Shown here: positions 15,655-22,938 of the stretch, piece by piece | How positions within the stretch are numbered: the first letter of the stretch is position 1 | Layout of the letters: each line of letters starts with the position of its first letter | Assembly: GCA_002499945.1 (NCBI GenBank) | Contig: DKYP01000105.1 | Coordinates: 1-36,806, forward strand | Direction: 5' to 3' | DNA length: 36,806 nt | From: Lachnoclostridium sp. UBA7097 | GTDB lineage: Bacteria > Bacillota > Clostridia > Lachnospirales > Lachnospiraceae | Translations under genes and position numbers: made by a program | The notes under the pieces: model-generated | What the model was told of the DNA's origin: nothing | The model's database searches: none | What the model saw: the letters and a program-made list of their open reading frames with translations, nothing else

Positions 15655-16710
15655 TTATGTTGTCATTGCACTTATAAGTGCAATAGAAACCACAAATATC
15701 ATACATCCAGTACCCACTGCATATATCTGCATCTTCAGGGAATCAACAACAGCATCAATACAGTTTACAAGCCTTTTGTCAGATACCGGCTGGATAAATG
15801 CAGAAATTAGCTGGTACAGGAATTTACTTATAAGGATTTTTACCAGCGGAAGCACACAGATAACCACAACAACAATTATACCTGTTATCCCGACTGCATT
15901 TTTAACAAGTTTGCCAGCATACAGCACCGTACTTGTAACACTCCCTACTGTATTGCCAATACCAGGGATTGCACTTCCCATTTTAACAAGCATTGAATTT
16001 TTAGCCTCTGCAGCAACAGGGACTACAAGCCCCTGCACAACATTTATCCCCATAATAATGCCAAACATTGTTTTAATCCCTGTACTGACAACATCCTTAA
16101 CCAGCTTTGCAAGCCTTGAAAATACATCTTCCTCTGAAATCTGGCTTGCAATGCGCAGGAAAAAGTAAAACTGTATGGCAGGCAGTGCAAACTTTACTAC
16201 CACATAACTTGTTACATTCATCATAACAAGCGTAAATTCATAAAAAACACTTCCAGCCATGCTTCCATTGGTAAATGCAATGCACGTAAAATATGCAGTT
16301 GAAAATATTTTTATAAAATCAGAAACATTTACAAGTGTATCTGATGCAATACTGCATACCTCAGTAAATGAAACTGCAAGCACTGAAAAAAACAGCATGT
16401 ACACCATATAAAAAGCCGTTTCTGCAACCTTTTTCCCTTGCAGAAGTTTTGAGAAATTAGCAATAAGCGCACCCATAACCGCTATAATAACCAGATATAT
16501 ATAAATATTTTTCTCATAGACAATATTGTCATGTATCCCATTTAAAATATATCTTGCTGCATCCTCAAAAGAAAAAGGGCTCCTGCCGTTTATAAGGCTT
16601 CCTACATAACCTGCAAAGTCAAAGGACTGCCCTTTAAGTGTTTCATCCATAATTTTTTGTATTTCATCACTTGATATCTCCTGCATAATATTATCAGTAA
16701 CACCATTCAT
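15655..16710 (-). CDS. spoIIIAE: Stage III sporulation protein AE
   Basis: A 351-residue polytopic membrane protein of the SpoIIIA channel. About seven hydrophobic segments follow an N-terminal soluble region (SSDEIQKIMDETLKG). Segments such as VNVSDFIKIFSTAYFTCIAF and IPGIGNTVGSVTSTVLYAGK are typical of SpoIIIAE. The B. subtilis protein is near 400 residues and begins with a signal peptide; here the frame opens 22 bp after spoIIIAD with GGGA upstream and no signal-like sequence precedes the soluble region. This may be lineage-specific. Confidence 0.92.
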   Translation of the reverse strand: MNGVTDNIMQEISSDEIQKIMDETLKGQSFDFAGYVGSLINGRSPFSFEDAARYILNGIHDNIVYEKNIYIYLVIIAVMGALIANFSKLLQGKKVAETAFYMVYMLFFSVLAVSFTEVCSIASDTLVNVSDFIKIFSTAYFTCIAFTNGSMAGSVFYEFTLVMMNVTSYVVVKFALPAIQFYFFLRIASQISEEDVFSRLAKLVKDVVSTGIKTMFGIIMGINVVQGLVVPVAAEAKNSMLVKMGSAIPGIGNTVGSVTSTVLYAGKLVKNAVGITGIIVVVVICVLPLVKILISKFLYQLISAFIQPVSDKRLVNCIDAVVDSLKMQIYAVGTGCMIFVVSIALISAMTT

Positions 16711-16732
16711 AATTACACGTTCCCTTAAGCCC

Positions 16733-17107
16733 TTAAAATGCTGAAATAGTCTGTATAAGTGACCTGATAACAGGCATACTCACAGCAATAATCATAACTT
16801 TGCCAAAAAATTCAATCTGGTTGCCAACTGCGCCAAAACCGGCGTCCTTGCATAAATTAGAAGAAAATTCCGCAACATATGTAATCCCTACCATTTTAAG
16901 CAGGATATTTATATATAGTGAATTATTGCCAAGGTAATCCTCCACCATATGTATAACTTCAAGGACATCATCAATCTTTGACAGGGCAAGTCCAAGAATA
17001 ACCAGGCTTGCGGCGAGAATAACAAGCATTGCAAATTCCTGCTTGTCATTTTTAACAGCCATTGCAAGAAAAATGGCGATAACACCAATAACGGCAACTT
17101 TTACCAT
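16733..17107 (-). CDS. spoIIIAD: Stage III sporulation protein AD
   Basis: A 124-residue small membrane protein with three to four hydrophobic helices, including VILAASLVILGLAL, and the conserved YINILLKMVGITYVAEFS. The ATG at 17107 is preferred because AGGTGGGG lies 6 bp upstream and overlaps the alternative GTG at 17119. SpoIIIAC and AD are related to each other and sit in the membrane part of the channel. Confidence 0.93.
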   Translation of the reverse strand: MVKVAVIGVIAIFLAMAVKNDKQEFAMLVILAASLVILGLALSKIDDVLEVIHMVEDYLGNNSLYINILLKMVGITYVAEFSSNLCKDAGFGAVGNQIEFFGKVMIIAVSMPVIRSLIQTISAF

Positions 17108-17119
17108 AATAATCCCCAC

Positions 17120-17317
17120 CTATCCGATTGCAAATAATCTTTGTATTGTTTCAAATAAATCTTCTATATATGGCACTATCCATAACAGCACAAGTATAAG
17201 CCCTGCCAGGCTTACTAAGAATGCCTGTTCATCCCTCCCTGAATGTTTAAGGACCTGTCCAAGCACCGATACAAGTATTCCCACGGCAGCAATTTTAAAA
17301 ATAAGATTAATTGTCAT
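17120..17317 (-). CDS. spoIIIAC: Stage III sporulation protein AC
   Basis: A 65-residue protein with two membrane helices (IFKIAAVGILVSVLGQVL and FLVSLAGLILVLLWIV) separated by the conserved polar turn KHSGRDEQ. Length and sequence match SpoIIIAC. It is the first gene after the structured gap behind spoIIIAB and directly precedes spoIIIAD. Confidence 0.94.
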   Translation of the reverse strand: MTINLIFKIAAVGILVSVLGQVLKHSGRDEQAFLVSLAGLILVLLWIVPYIEDLFETIQRLFAIG

Positions 17318-17357
17318 CCTAATCCCCCTAGTTTTCCTGTTACTGTAACCAGTTTAT

Positions 17358-17461
17358 GAAAAACGCTACAGCATTTATGCTGTTGTTTTGCGTTTTTCCA
17401 GGTTGAAACCGTAATGATTGTTGGGCTGCGTTCTTTGCTGCCCTAGAATCATTTTTCAACC
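17358..17461 (-). terminator. Two large hairpins between spoIIIAB and spoIIIAC, one terminator-like
   Basis: Hairpin 1: GAAAAACGC (17358-17366) pairs with GCGTTTTTC (17390-17398), with the inner pair ACAGCAT (17368-17374)/ATGCTGT (17377-17383). Read on the minus strand, the inner stem ends in AGCGTTTTT, an intrinsic-terminator shape. Hairpin 2: GGTTGAAA (17401-17408) with TTTCAACC (17454-17461) and AATGATT (17413-17419) with AATCATT (17447-17453). The two lie back to back just behind the spoIIIAB stop. They could attenuate or process the operon transcript, or be a second kind of inserted repeat. Confidence 0.65.
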
Positions 17462-17976
17462 TACACAAGCAGGATACTTAAGAAAATTCCTGCTGCCGCC
17501 CCCACTGCATGGCAGGCTTTTGCCTTCCCTTTATATTCACTTCTTGCCGCAAGTATCATACCAGCCAGCCTTTTCTTAAATATATCCAGTGTATGCAGCT
17601 GGCTCTGCCTGTCCAGGTTGCCGGTATTTTTTCCAATTTCTTCTAAAAAAAGCCGGTCCTCATACAAAAGATACCGTACCCACCCGCTGTTACTTAACCC
17701 TTCCTTCCATATACTATATAAAGTGCCACCCTCATTTTCCAGAATCCTGTCATGCATATAAAGCCAGAAATTCTTACAATAACTGCTTCTTGCCGAAAGA
17801 CCTCCAAATACCGTTGCAATATCAGCCGCAGCATATTCTATTTCACCATACATAAACTGCAGTGCCTGCTCAAGTTCCTCTAAAATATGTATACGTATAA
17901 GGCTTTTCTCTGCAAAATAATGCCCGGAAAGTATGCCCCCTGATATTATAAGCACCATTCCAATAAACCTGGTCAC
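17461..17976 (-). CDS. spoIIIAB: Stage III sporulation protein AB
   Basis: A 171-residue SpoIIIAB. An N-terminal membrane helix (FIGMVLIISGGILSGHYF) is followed by a helical cytoplasmic domain with ILEELEQALQFMYGEIEYA and a C-terminal hydrophobic segment (AVGAAAGIFLSILLV). The fold resembles the type II secretion protein GspF, matching the idea that SpoIIIA is a specialised secretion channel. It starts with GTG overlapping the spoIIIAA stop (GTGA). Confidence 0.93.
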   Translation of the reverse strand: MTRFIGMVLIISGGILSGHYFAEKSLIRIHILEELEQALQFMYGEIEYAAADIATVFGGLSARSSYCKNFWLYMHDRILENEGGTLYSIWKEGLSNSGWVRYLLYEDRLFLEEIGKNTGNLDRQSQLHTLDIFKKRLAGMILAARSEYKGKAKACHAVGAAAGIFLSILLV

Positions 17977-18977
17977 GCACTTTTCACCCCGTTATCTGTA
18001 TTCCCCTGTATAAAACAGTCCTGGTTATATATAACTGAACCCCTTTCATCAAATACCATGCTTATCTTCCCTATTTTGCCTGCCTCAAGCAGTATATACC
18101 TCTTAAAAGCATGTTCCTTTACAAGGCTTCCAAGCACAGGCTTATTCCTTATTTCATCCATATCAAGCCCATGTACTGTAGCAATTACACGTATCCCGCA
18201 GTTCATTACATAATCCACTGCACTGACATCTTTATTAGAACCAATTTCATCAACAGCAATAACTTCAGGTGACATTGAACGCACAAGCATCATCATACCT
18301 TCTGCCTTAGGGCAGCCGTCCAGCACATCAGAACGGCATCCAAGGTCATTCTGCGGGCACCCCCTGTAACATGCCCCTAACTCCGAACGTTCATCTACAA
18401 CACCAACCGTAAGCCCCCTTGTATTGCTGTCACCATTGGAAAGTATACGTATCATATCCCTTAAAAGTGTAGTTTTCCCACACCTTGGCGGTGAAATAAC
18501 AAGCGTATTATAAATACTGTCACCGTGCCTTATATACGGCATAATCTTTTCACTGCATCCTAACATCTGGTGTGCCACCCTTATATTCATAAATGATATG
18601 TTTCCCATATTTTTAATTCTCCCGTTCTCCCATAATATTTTTCCTGCCACCCCTATCCTGTGCCCTCCCTGTATTGTAATATATCCCTGCCTGAGTTCTT
18701 CCTCAAATGCATATCTCGAATAATTACTTATATAATCCACAGCTTCCCTTAACTCACTTGCAGAAACATAATATGCCTTTTTTATATTATGCGTAAGACC
18801 GCTGTTTATACCTAAAAAATACTCACATCTGCCATACACTATTATAAGCGGCCTGCCTGTCCTTAAACGTATTTCCTGTACATCAGATAAATCCCGGAAA
18901 ACCTCTGTAACCCTTTTCCTTATGGCAACAGGCAGTATTTGCAGGACTTGTCCTGTAATATCTTTCTCCATGTCCAT
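17973..18977 (-). CDS. spoIIIAA: Stage III sporulation protein AA, ATPase
   Basis: A 334-residue ATPase of the SpoIIIA complex, related to secretion ATPases. Walker A is SPPRCGKTT (162-170) and Walker B is VIAVDEIGS (239-247). The segment VQEIRLRTGRPL near residue 33 is typical of the N-terminal domain. The ATG at 18977 follows GGAGGG at 5 bp and gives a normal length; a longer frame to 19103 runs through the terminator of the upstream gene. The upstream region should hold a SigE-type promoter, but only a weak CATATACA -10-like sequence was seen. Confidence 0.95.
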   Translation of the reverse strand: MDMEKDITGQVLQILPVAIRKRVTEVFRDLSDVQEIRLRTGRPLIIVYGRCEYFLGINSGLTHNIKKAYYVSASELREAVDYISNYSRYAFEEELRQGYITIQGGHRIGVAGKILWENGRIKNMGNISFMNIRVAHQMLGCSEKIMPYIRHGDSIYNTLVISPPRCGKTTLLRDMIRILSNGDSNTRGLTVGVVDERSELGACYRGCPQNDLGCRSDVLDGCPKAEGMMMLVRSMSPEVIAVDEIGSNKDVSAVDYVMNCGIRVIATVHGLDMDEIRNKPVLGSLVKEHAFKRYILLEAGKIGKISMVFDERGSVIYNQDCFIQGNTDNGVKSA

Positions 18978-19070
18978 AAAAACCCTCCATTCTGTTCTCC
19001 TGCAACACATATTCAATATGTCTTTACACAATGTATATGAAACGGAAATAATTTTATGCTTATTACAAAT

Positions 19071-19105
19071 AAAAAAAGCCTGTGCCACTTCTTTGCAGCA
19101 CAAAC
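19071..19105 (-). terminator. Terminator after the FliB-like gene
   Basis: On the minus strand GTTTGTGC (from 19098-19105) pairs with GCACAGGC (from 19078-19085), including two G-T pairs, followed by seven T (19071-19077). It separates the pyrE transcript from spoIIIA. Confidence 0.7.
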
Positions 19106-19109
19106 TTTT

Positions 19110-20084
19110 TTAAAAATTATATTCTGAAAAAACATCACAAAACAACTTATGGATTTTAGCCCCGGGATGCAGGCTGTGTACACAAAGCCTGTATACCCAG
19201 TTAATTATCTCCTCCCAGTTTATCCCCCTGCTTCCTATAGTAAAATACCTGCTAAAAGCTGCTATATAAACCAGAATCATCTCCCCAAAAACCTGGCTTG
19301 CCATCCCACGTTCCTCTTCTTCTGGCAACTTAAGGTACCTGCTAAATATCCGGTATACCAAATAATTATCCATTATCTTGCTATATTTTGCTTTAAAAAG
19401 CTTGTCAAATTCCCCAAATTGTGAAACAATCTTTTCCACGCTTTTTTCATCTTCAAAGTAATCAAAACACCCTTTTAAATAAACAATTTCCCTGCTTTCT
19501 ATTATAACTTCCAGCACATTATCTGCAATATCCATAAATAATTTATACATATGTATATAATCTTTTGCTGTCCTTATGCCTGCCATATAATTTTGAAGCA
19601 TTCCTGTATATTTCTGTATCCTGGCAGCAATAAAAGGAATATCCTGTACTTTCATTGCAGAAATATCCCCTTTATTGCCAGCCATATAAAATTCTATTTC
19701 CTTATTTACAATATAATCTGCTGTTACAGGGCATGAAGCCGCCATAGAAACCCATAACAGCCCGTTATGCTTTGAAACTAGCCTTGGAAACTTGCGGCAT
19801 GTATTGCAAAGCATTTCTTCACCTGCATTTCTTTGTATATGGCAAAGCCCGTCATCATCAAGCATACTGCACCTGCCATCACTTCTGGTAGAAAAATACT
19901 TTTTGCCATCTGCTTCATAAATATTTGACAATATGCCATCCCTTAAAGCCTTATCCTGGATACCAGAAAAACGCCTGTATGCTTCATTATCAACTAAAAT
20001 CCGCCAGCCGGCACAGCATGTATAATTACATCTCTCGGCAAGGCAGCTGAAACCATTACAAAGCCCAAGAATTATCCCTTTCAA
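19110..20084 (-). CDS. FliB-like Cys-rich protein (flagellin lysine-N-methylase family)
   Basis: A 324-residue protein of the CxxCxxCC family that is annotated as flagellin lysine-N-methylase in Clostridia. The cysteines group as CNGFSCLAERCNYTCC near the N-terminus, then CSMLDDDGLC, LCNTCRKFP and ASCPV, suggesting an Fe-S cluster or zinc site. The C-terminal half is helical without clear motifs. The start is a TTG with GAGGG about 9-10 bp upstream; an in-frame stop lies just before it. No flagellar genes are nearby, so methylation of flagellin is inferred from the family only. Confidence 0.7.
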   Translation of the reverse strand: MKGIILGLCNGFSCLAERCNYTCCAGWRILVDNEAYRRFSGIQDKALRDGILSNIYEADGKKYFSTRSDGRCSMLDDDGLCHIQRNAGEEMLCNTCRKFPRLVSKHNGLLWVSMAASCPVTADYIVNKEIEFYMAGNKGDISAMKVQDIPFIAARIQKYTGMLQNYMAGIRTAKDYIHMYKLFMDIADNVLEVIIESREIVYLKGCFDYFEDEKSVEKIVSQFGEFDKLFKAKYSKIMDNYLVYRIFSRYLKLPEEEERGMASQVFGEMILVYIAAFSRYFTIGSRGINWEEIINWVYRLCVHSLHPGAKIHKLFCDVFSEYNF

Positions 20085-20123
20085 AAAACATGTCCCTCTA
20101 AGTTACTATTCATAGTAACCCCT

Positions 20124-20276
20124 CTAAAATATAATCTCTGATTTGTCCTTAAGAAGCCTTGCACCATTAGTAATAACAAGGATACCAGTACAAATTCCCG
20201 TTACAATCAAAAGGATTCCCATAACAAGATTAAAAGCACCAACTGATTTCATAGTTTTATATATCTTCTCGCCCAT
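20124..20276 (-). CDS. Small single-pass membrane protein
   Basis: A 50-residue product, short enough to be missed by most gene calls: an N-terminal charged region (MGEKIYKTMKSVGAFN), one or two hydrophobic stretches (LVMGILLIVTGICTGILVI), and a charged end (GARLLKDKSEIIF). AAGGTGAG lies just upstream of the ATG. It lies 16 bp behind pyrE and 39 bp ahead of the FliB-like gene, in the same direction. The family and function are not recognised. Confidence 0.65.
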   Translation of the reverse strand: MGEKIYKTMKSVGAFNLVMGILLIVTGICTGILVITNGARLLKDKSEIIF

Positions 20277-20292
20277 AACTCACCTTATTCCT

Positions 20293-20976
20293 TTACAAAT
20301 TATTTATGCCATACTGTTTATAATACTCATCAATAGCATTTTTTATATTATCATCAATTAAGACCTTGCCATTACATTCTTTGTTATAAAGACATTCCAC
20401 AACCTCTTCCATAGTCACAATGGCATTAGCAGGAAAACCATATTTATCCTGTAATTCATCCAGTGCACCTTTATCTGTTGACAAACCTCTTTCCATTCGG
20501 TTTAAAGAAACAACAAGCCCTTTAATCTCCACATCTGCCTGTGCTTTAATAACCGGGAAAGTTTCCTCAATGGATTTGCCAGAAGTAGTTACATCTTCAA
20601 TAATAACCACCCTGTCACCGTCCTTCAGGCTGCTTCCAAGCAAAATCCCCTTATCACCGTGGTCTTTAACCTCCTTTCGGTTAGAACAGTATCTTATCTC
20701 CTTTCCATAAAGCTCACTGTATGCAATGGCAGCAGCAACACTAAGCGGTATTCCCTTATATGCCGGTCCAAAGAATACATCAAAATCATCACCATAATGC
20801 TCATGCACCGCCTGTGCATAATACTTTCCAAGCCTTAAAAGCTGTGAACCTGTAACATACAGCCCTGCGTTCATAAAAAAAGGTGATTTGCGGCCGCTCT
20901 TTAAAGTAAACTCACCAAACTTTAAAACGCCACACTCTGCCATAAATGCAATAAATTCTTCTTTATACTGTTCCAT
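20293..20976 (-). CDS. pyrE: Orotate phosphoribosyltransferase
   Basis: A 227-residue OPRTase, which makes orotidine 5'-phosphate from orotate and PRPP in pyrimidine synthesis. The PRPP-binding motif VVIIEDVTTSGKS and the loop segment NRKEVKDHGDKG are both present. GGAGGGG lies ahead of the ATG. It is not grouped here with other pyrimidine genes. A secreted-protein gene precedes it by 25 bp and two genes unrelated to pyrimidines follow. Confidence 0.95.
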   Translation of the reverse strand: MEQYKEEFIAFMAECGVLKFGEFTLKSGRKSPFFMNAGLYVTGSQLLRLGKYYAQAVHEHYGDDFDVFFGPAYKGIPLSVAAAIAYSELYGKEIRYCSNRKEVKDHGDKGILLGSSLKDGDRVVIIEDVTTSGKSIEETFPVIKAQADVEIKGLVVSLNRMERGLSTDKGALDELQDKYGFPANAIVTMEEVVECLYNKECNGKVLIDDNIKNAIDEYYKQYGINNL

Positions 20977-21001
20977 TCCTTAAAACCCCTCCTTATTCTT
21001 T

Positions 21002-21877
21002 CTATACATTAAATGCAGCACTTGCGCCATCAATAACAATGCGGTACTTGCCAGACGGAAGTTCCCCATATGCGGACAGGTCATATGTCTTTTTTGTTCC
21101 CCGCCCGGCTCTCATTATATTTGCAATAGCAATAAAATACATATCATCCCTGGCAGGTATGCAGTACCAGCTGCCATCAAGCTTTACCTGTAATGAAAAG
21201 CCCTCACCATAGTACAGTTCTTTTTTAGTCTTGTTCTTTAACTTTACAACCAGCTTTGTCCCGTCAAACTTTTTAGTTGTAACCTTCAAACCATTAGATT
21301 TTAACTTTTTACTTTTTTCAAGGAAACGCTGGTTCCATTTCCCATTATTTTTAGCAATGTAGTACATATTCGGGAATGATGACAATGGCATTTTATCTTT
21401 ATCCTGCCATGAATAATTGTTTTTAATCCTGCCAAAATCAATATCCGCTTTATACACACTTCCATCTTCAAGGAAAACATAACCATCACACCATGCAAGC
21501 CGTATCCAGCCATCCTTGCTTCCTATGCCGATTCCATACAGGCCGCCACTCAGGCTGTCTGTATCAAAATCTTTTACTTCATCACTAATTTCTATACCAT
21601 TAATATAATCAACAATCTCCTGCTCACCATCCTTGTCAAACAGCCAGCAGTTCTCCGTTATACTGCCATTATGCTCCCATAAACACATGGCACTTGTTTC
21701 CACACTTGCATCCTTTAAAGGCTGTATAGAAACCTTGCCTTCCTTTCTTGCTGCCTGTGCCAAAGTATTCTCTGGCTTAATCCCTGTTAAAACATTACCT
21801 CCTGTATATGCAGAAGAATTTACAGATAATGCTATACAGGCTGATAAAACAGCTATCCCTGATATAAACTTCCTCAT
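21002..21877 (-). CDS. Secreted protein with C-terminal Ig-like domain
   Basis: A 291-residue exported protein. The signal peptide is about residues 1-23 (FISGIAVLSACIALSVNSSA). A middle region with Trp/Gly-rich strands (SKDGWIRLAWCDGYVF) is of unknown type. The C-terminal part (YYGEGFSLQVKLDGSWYC ... YGELPSGKYRIV) resembles the bacterial Ig-like domain found on many Firmicute surface proteins (Big_14-like). There is no LPXTG or other anchor. GGGTGG precedes the ATG. It shares direction and close spacing with pyrE. Confidence 0.7.
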   Translation of the reverse strand: MRKFISGIAVLSACIALSVNSSAYTGGNVLTGIKPENTLAQAARKEGKVSIQPLKDASVETSAMCLWEHNGSITENCWLFDKDGEQEIVDYINGIEISDEVKDFDTDSLSGGLYGIGIGSKDGWIRLAWCDGYVFLEDGSVYKADIDFGRIKNNYSWQDKDKMPLSSFPNMYYIAKNNGKWNQRFLEKSKKLKSNGLKVTTKKFDGTKLVVKLKNKTKKELYYGEGFSLQVKLDGSWYCIPARDDMYFIAIANIMRAGRGTKKTYDLSAYGELPSGKYRIVIDGASAAFNV

Positions 21878-21930
21878 AAAACCACCCGCTTTCCATAATC
21901 TTTTAAAAACGCCCAGTCCCTTGTAATGCT

Positions 21931-21959
21931 ATTGTATTATATAACACATGGAAATGCAA
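21931..21959 (-). promoter_or_regulatory. Promoter for the secreted protein and probably pyrE
   Basis: On the minus strand TTGCAT (21954-21959), 17 bp, TACAAT (21931-21936), about 55 bp ahead of the secreted-protein start. Confidence 0.55.
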
Positions 21960-22009
21960 TCATTTTGTGCCAGTTTTTACGCTGGTATCCCAAAGTGCCA
22001 CTTGGACAC

Positions 22010-22216
22010 AATGTCATTTAGTTAAAGGAGTGTGCCAAAAAATATGGGCTGGCAGTTCCAAAGGCTTCCATGAACAGCACGCTTCCGCTTGGACGGGTAC
22101 ACGCAACGGCGCATAAAGCCCCACAGTACGGGGCTTAAACGCCGGCGGCCCCGTACAGCATGTTCATTGGAAGCACTTTGGAACTTTGCCAGCTAATCTG
22201 CTCTTTGGCAGTTAAA
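22010..22216 (+). repeat. Structured palindromic repeat, copy D
   Basis: The core runs 22049-22192. The outer stem combines CTGGCAGTTCCAAAG/CTTTGGAACTTTGCCAG and GCTTCCATGAACA/TGTTCATTGGAAGC. Inside are the CTTGGA loop closed by CCG/CGG and the central stem AGCCCC/GGGGCT flanked by GGCG/CGCC. The left tail begins AATGTCATTTAGTTAAAGG at 22010. The right tail GCCAGCTAATCTGCTCTTTGGCAGTTAAA ends at 22216, without the terminal AATGGCATT; a second copy of this tail lies at 22767 beyond the toxin-antitoxin cassette. Confidence 0.85.
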
Positions 22217-22310
22217 GAGGAAATACACAGTAGTAATTATATATTTTCCTTCATTCATAGAAGAAAGCAGGACAGTAATCTATATTTCACTAAATCCCGT
22301 TTTTGACAGA

Positions 22311-22352
22311 TAAAAAAGAACAAGGATACAAAAAACTTCTTGCTTCCTGTTC
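22311..22352 (-). terminator. Terminator reading leftwards out of the toxin-antitoxin locus
   Basis: On the minus strand AGAACAGGA (from 22344-22352) pairs with TCCTTGTTCT (from 22316-22325, one bulged T) and is followed by TTTTTT (22311-22316). It is a backup terminator for toxin transcripts that pass the nearer hairpin at 22376-22414. Confidence 0.6.
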
Positions 22353-22367
22353 TAATATATGTTATAT
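22339..22367 (+). promoter_or_regulatory. Promoter of the antitoxin RNA
   Basis: TTGCTT (22339-22344), 17 bp, TATATT (22362-22367), predicting a start near 22374. Confidence 0.6.
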
Positions 22368-22373
22368 TAAATA

Positions 22374-22475
22374 TATAAAAAAGGAGTAACTGCCCACAAA
22401 GTGGTTAGCCTCCCAAGTTGGTTATATAAACCTGCCTATACTCGGCTAAGTAACAAGGCAGGTTTATTTATTTTC
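22374..22475 (+). ncRNA. Predicted type I antitoxin RNA, antisense to the toxin mRNA 3' region
   Basis: About 100 nt, starting after the promoter at 22339-22367 and ending at a strong terminator: AAACCTGCC (about 22428-22436) pairs with GGCAGGTTT (about 22457-22465), then ATTTATTTT. It contains CCAC-AAA-GTGG and AGCCTCCC (22407-22414). It converges on the toxin gene and would overlap the toxin mRNA 3' untranslated region, the layout of Bacillus txpA/RatA and bsrG/SR4. Read from the other strand, the same sequence forms a terminator-like hairpin (22376-22414 with TTTTTT) for the toxin mRNA. Boundaries are predictions. Confidence 0.65.
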
Positions 22476-22563
22476 GCTTATTATTCCTATCTATGTAGGT
22501 AAGCAATGCAACGAGAAACGTACCACCTAAAAATAACAGGCTTAAAACTTCGTATGTACTCAT
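22468..22563 (-). CDS. Holin-like type I toxin, 31 residues
   Basis: A tiny membrane peptide beginning MSTYEVLSLLFLGGTFLVAL and ending LTYIDRNNKRK. It matches the putative holin-like toxin family (Hol_Tox) in length, the MST-E-LSL start, a single hydrophobic helix, and the LTYID-basic tail. Such peptides insert into the cell's own membrane and are silenced by an antisense RNA. GGGAGGT lies 7 bp before the ATG. In the leader, CCTCCC (minus strand of 22594-22599) can pair with this GGGAGG (22572-22577) and hide the RBS. The module sits between direct repeats derived from the structured repeat family. Confidence 0.82.
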   Translation of the reverse strand: MSTYEVLSLLFLGGTFLVALLTYIDRNNKRK

Positions 22564-22633
22564 TTGCACCACCTCCCCTCTTTTTCAAGTTTAGGGAGGC
22601 TTTCCACCTTGTAACACAGTTACCCTTAATGAC

Positions 22634-22662
22634 AATATATCACAATTTCTATTACCGGGCAA
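22634..22662 (-). promoter_or_regulatory. Promoter of the toxin mRNA
   Basis: On the minus strand TTGCCC (22657-22662), 17 bp, TATATT (22634-22639), giving a leader of about 65 nt that contains the sequence able to hide the RBS. Confidence 0.6.
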
Positions 22663-22766
22663 TATGCTTTTTGTTTCCCGGTTTATTTTCGTTGACAAAT
22701 TATAAATTTTAATTATTGTACTGTTTCCACAATCCCCTTTAATATTACCAGCTTTATATTAGAATT

Positions 22767-22815
22767 TACCAGCTAATTTACTCTTTGGCAGTTAAACACC
22801 TTAAAAACTAAACAG
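22767..22815 (+). repeat. Detached right tail of the structured repeat
   Basis: Matches the right tail of copy D at 22187-22216 in 27 of 30 positions (CCAGCTAATTTACTCTTTGGCAGTTAAA region) as a direct repeat 580 bp away, and continues to ACACCTTAAAAACTAAACAGCATTA, a degenerate form of the family terminus. It is also an inverted repeat of 24651-24697, about 39 of 44 positions. The rest of 22564-22938 holds only the toxin leader and the promoter of the LRR gene. Confidence 0.75.
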
Positions 22816-22876
22816 CATTACGTCCAGACCTATATATCGCAAAAAATAATTATACAATTTTTGATTAAGATAATAC

Positions 22877-22905
22877 TTGAAAACTGGGCAACACCATGAT
22901 ATAGT
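22877..22905 (+). promoter_or_regulatory. Promoter of the LRR protein gene
   Basis: TTGAAA (22877-22882), 17 bp, TATAGT (22900-22905), followed by AAAAAGGAG ahead of the ATG at 22939. Confidence 0.6.
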
Positions 22906-22938
22906 TATTTTATATAATATTAAAAAGGAGTTATATCT

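Noticed and set aside
17318..17460. A missing or broken small gene between spoIIIAB and spoIIIAC
   Set aside because: All eight spoIIIA genes are present and the gap is occupied by hairpins with no plausible reading frame.
21970..22009. A further repeat end left of copy D
   Set aside because: GCTGGTATCCCAAAGTG resembles the core end but stands alone without the remaining parts of the element.
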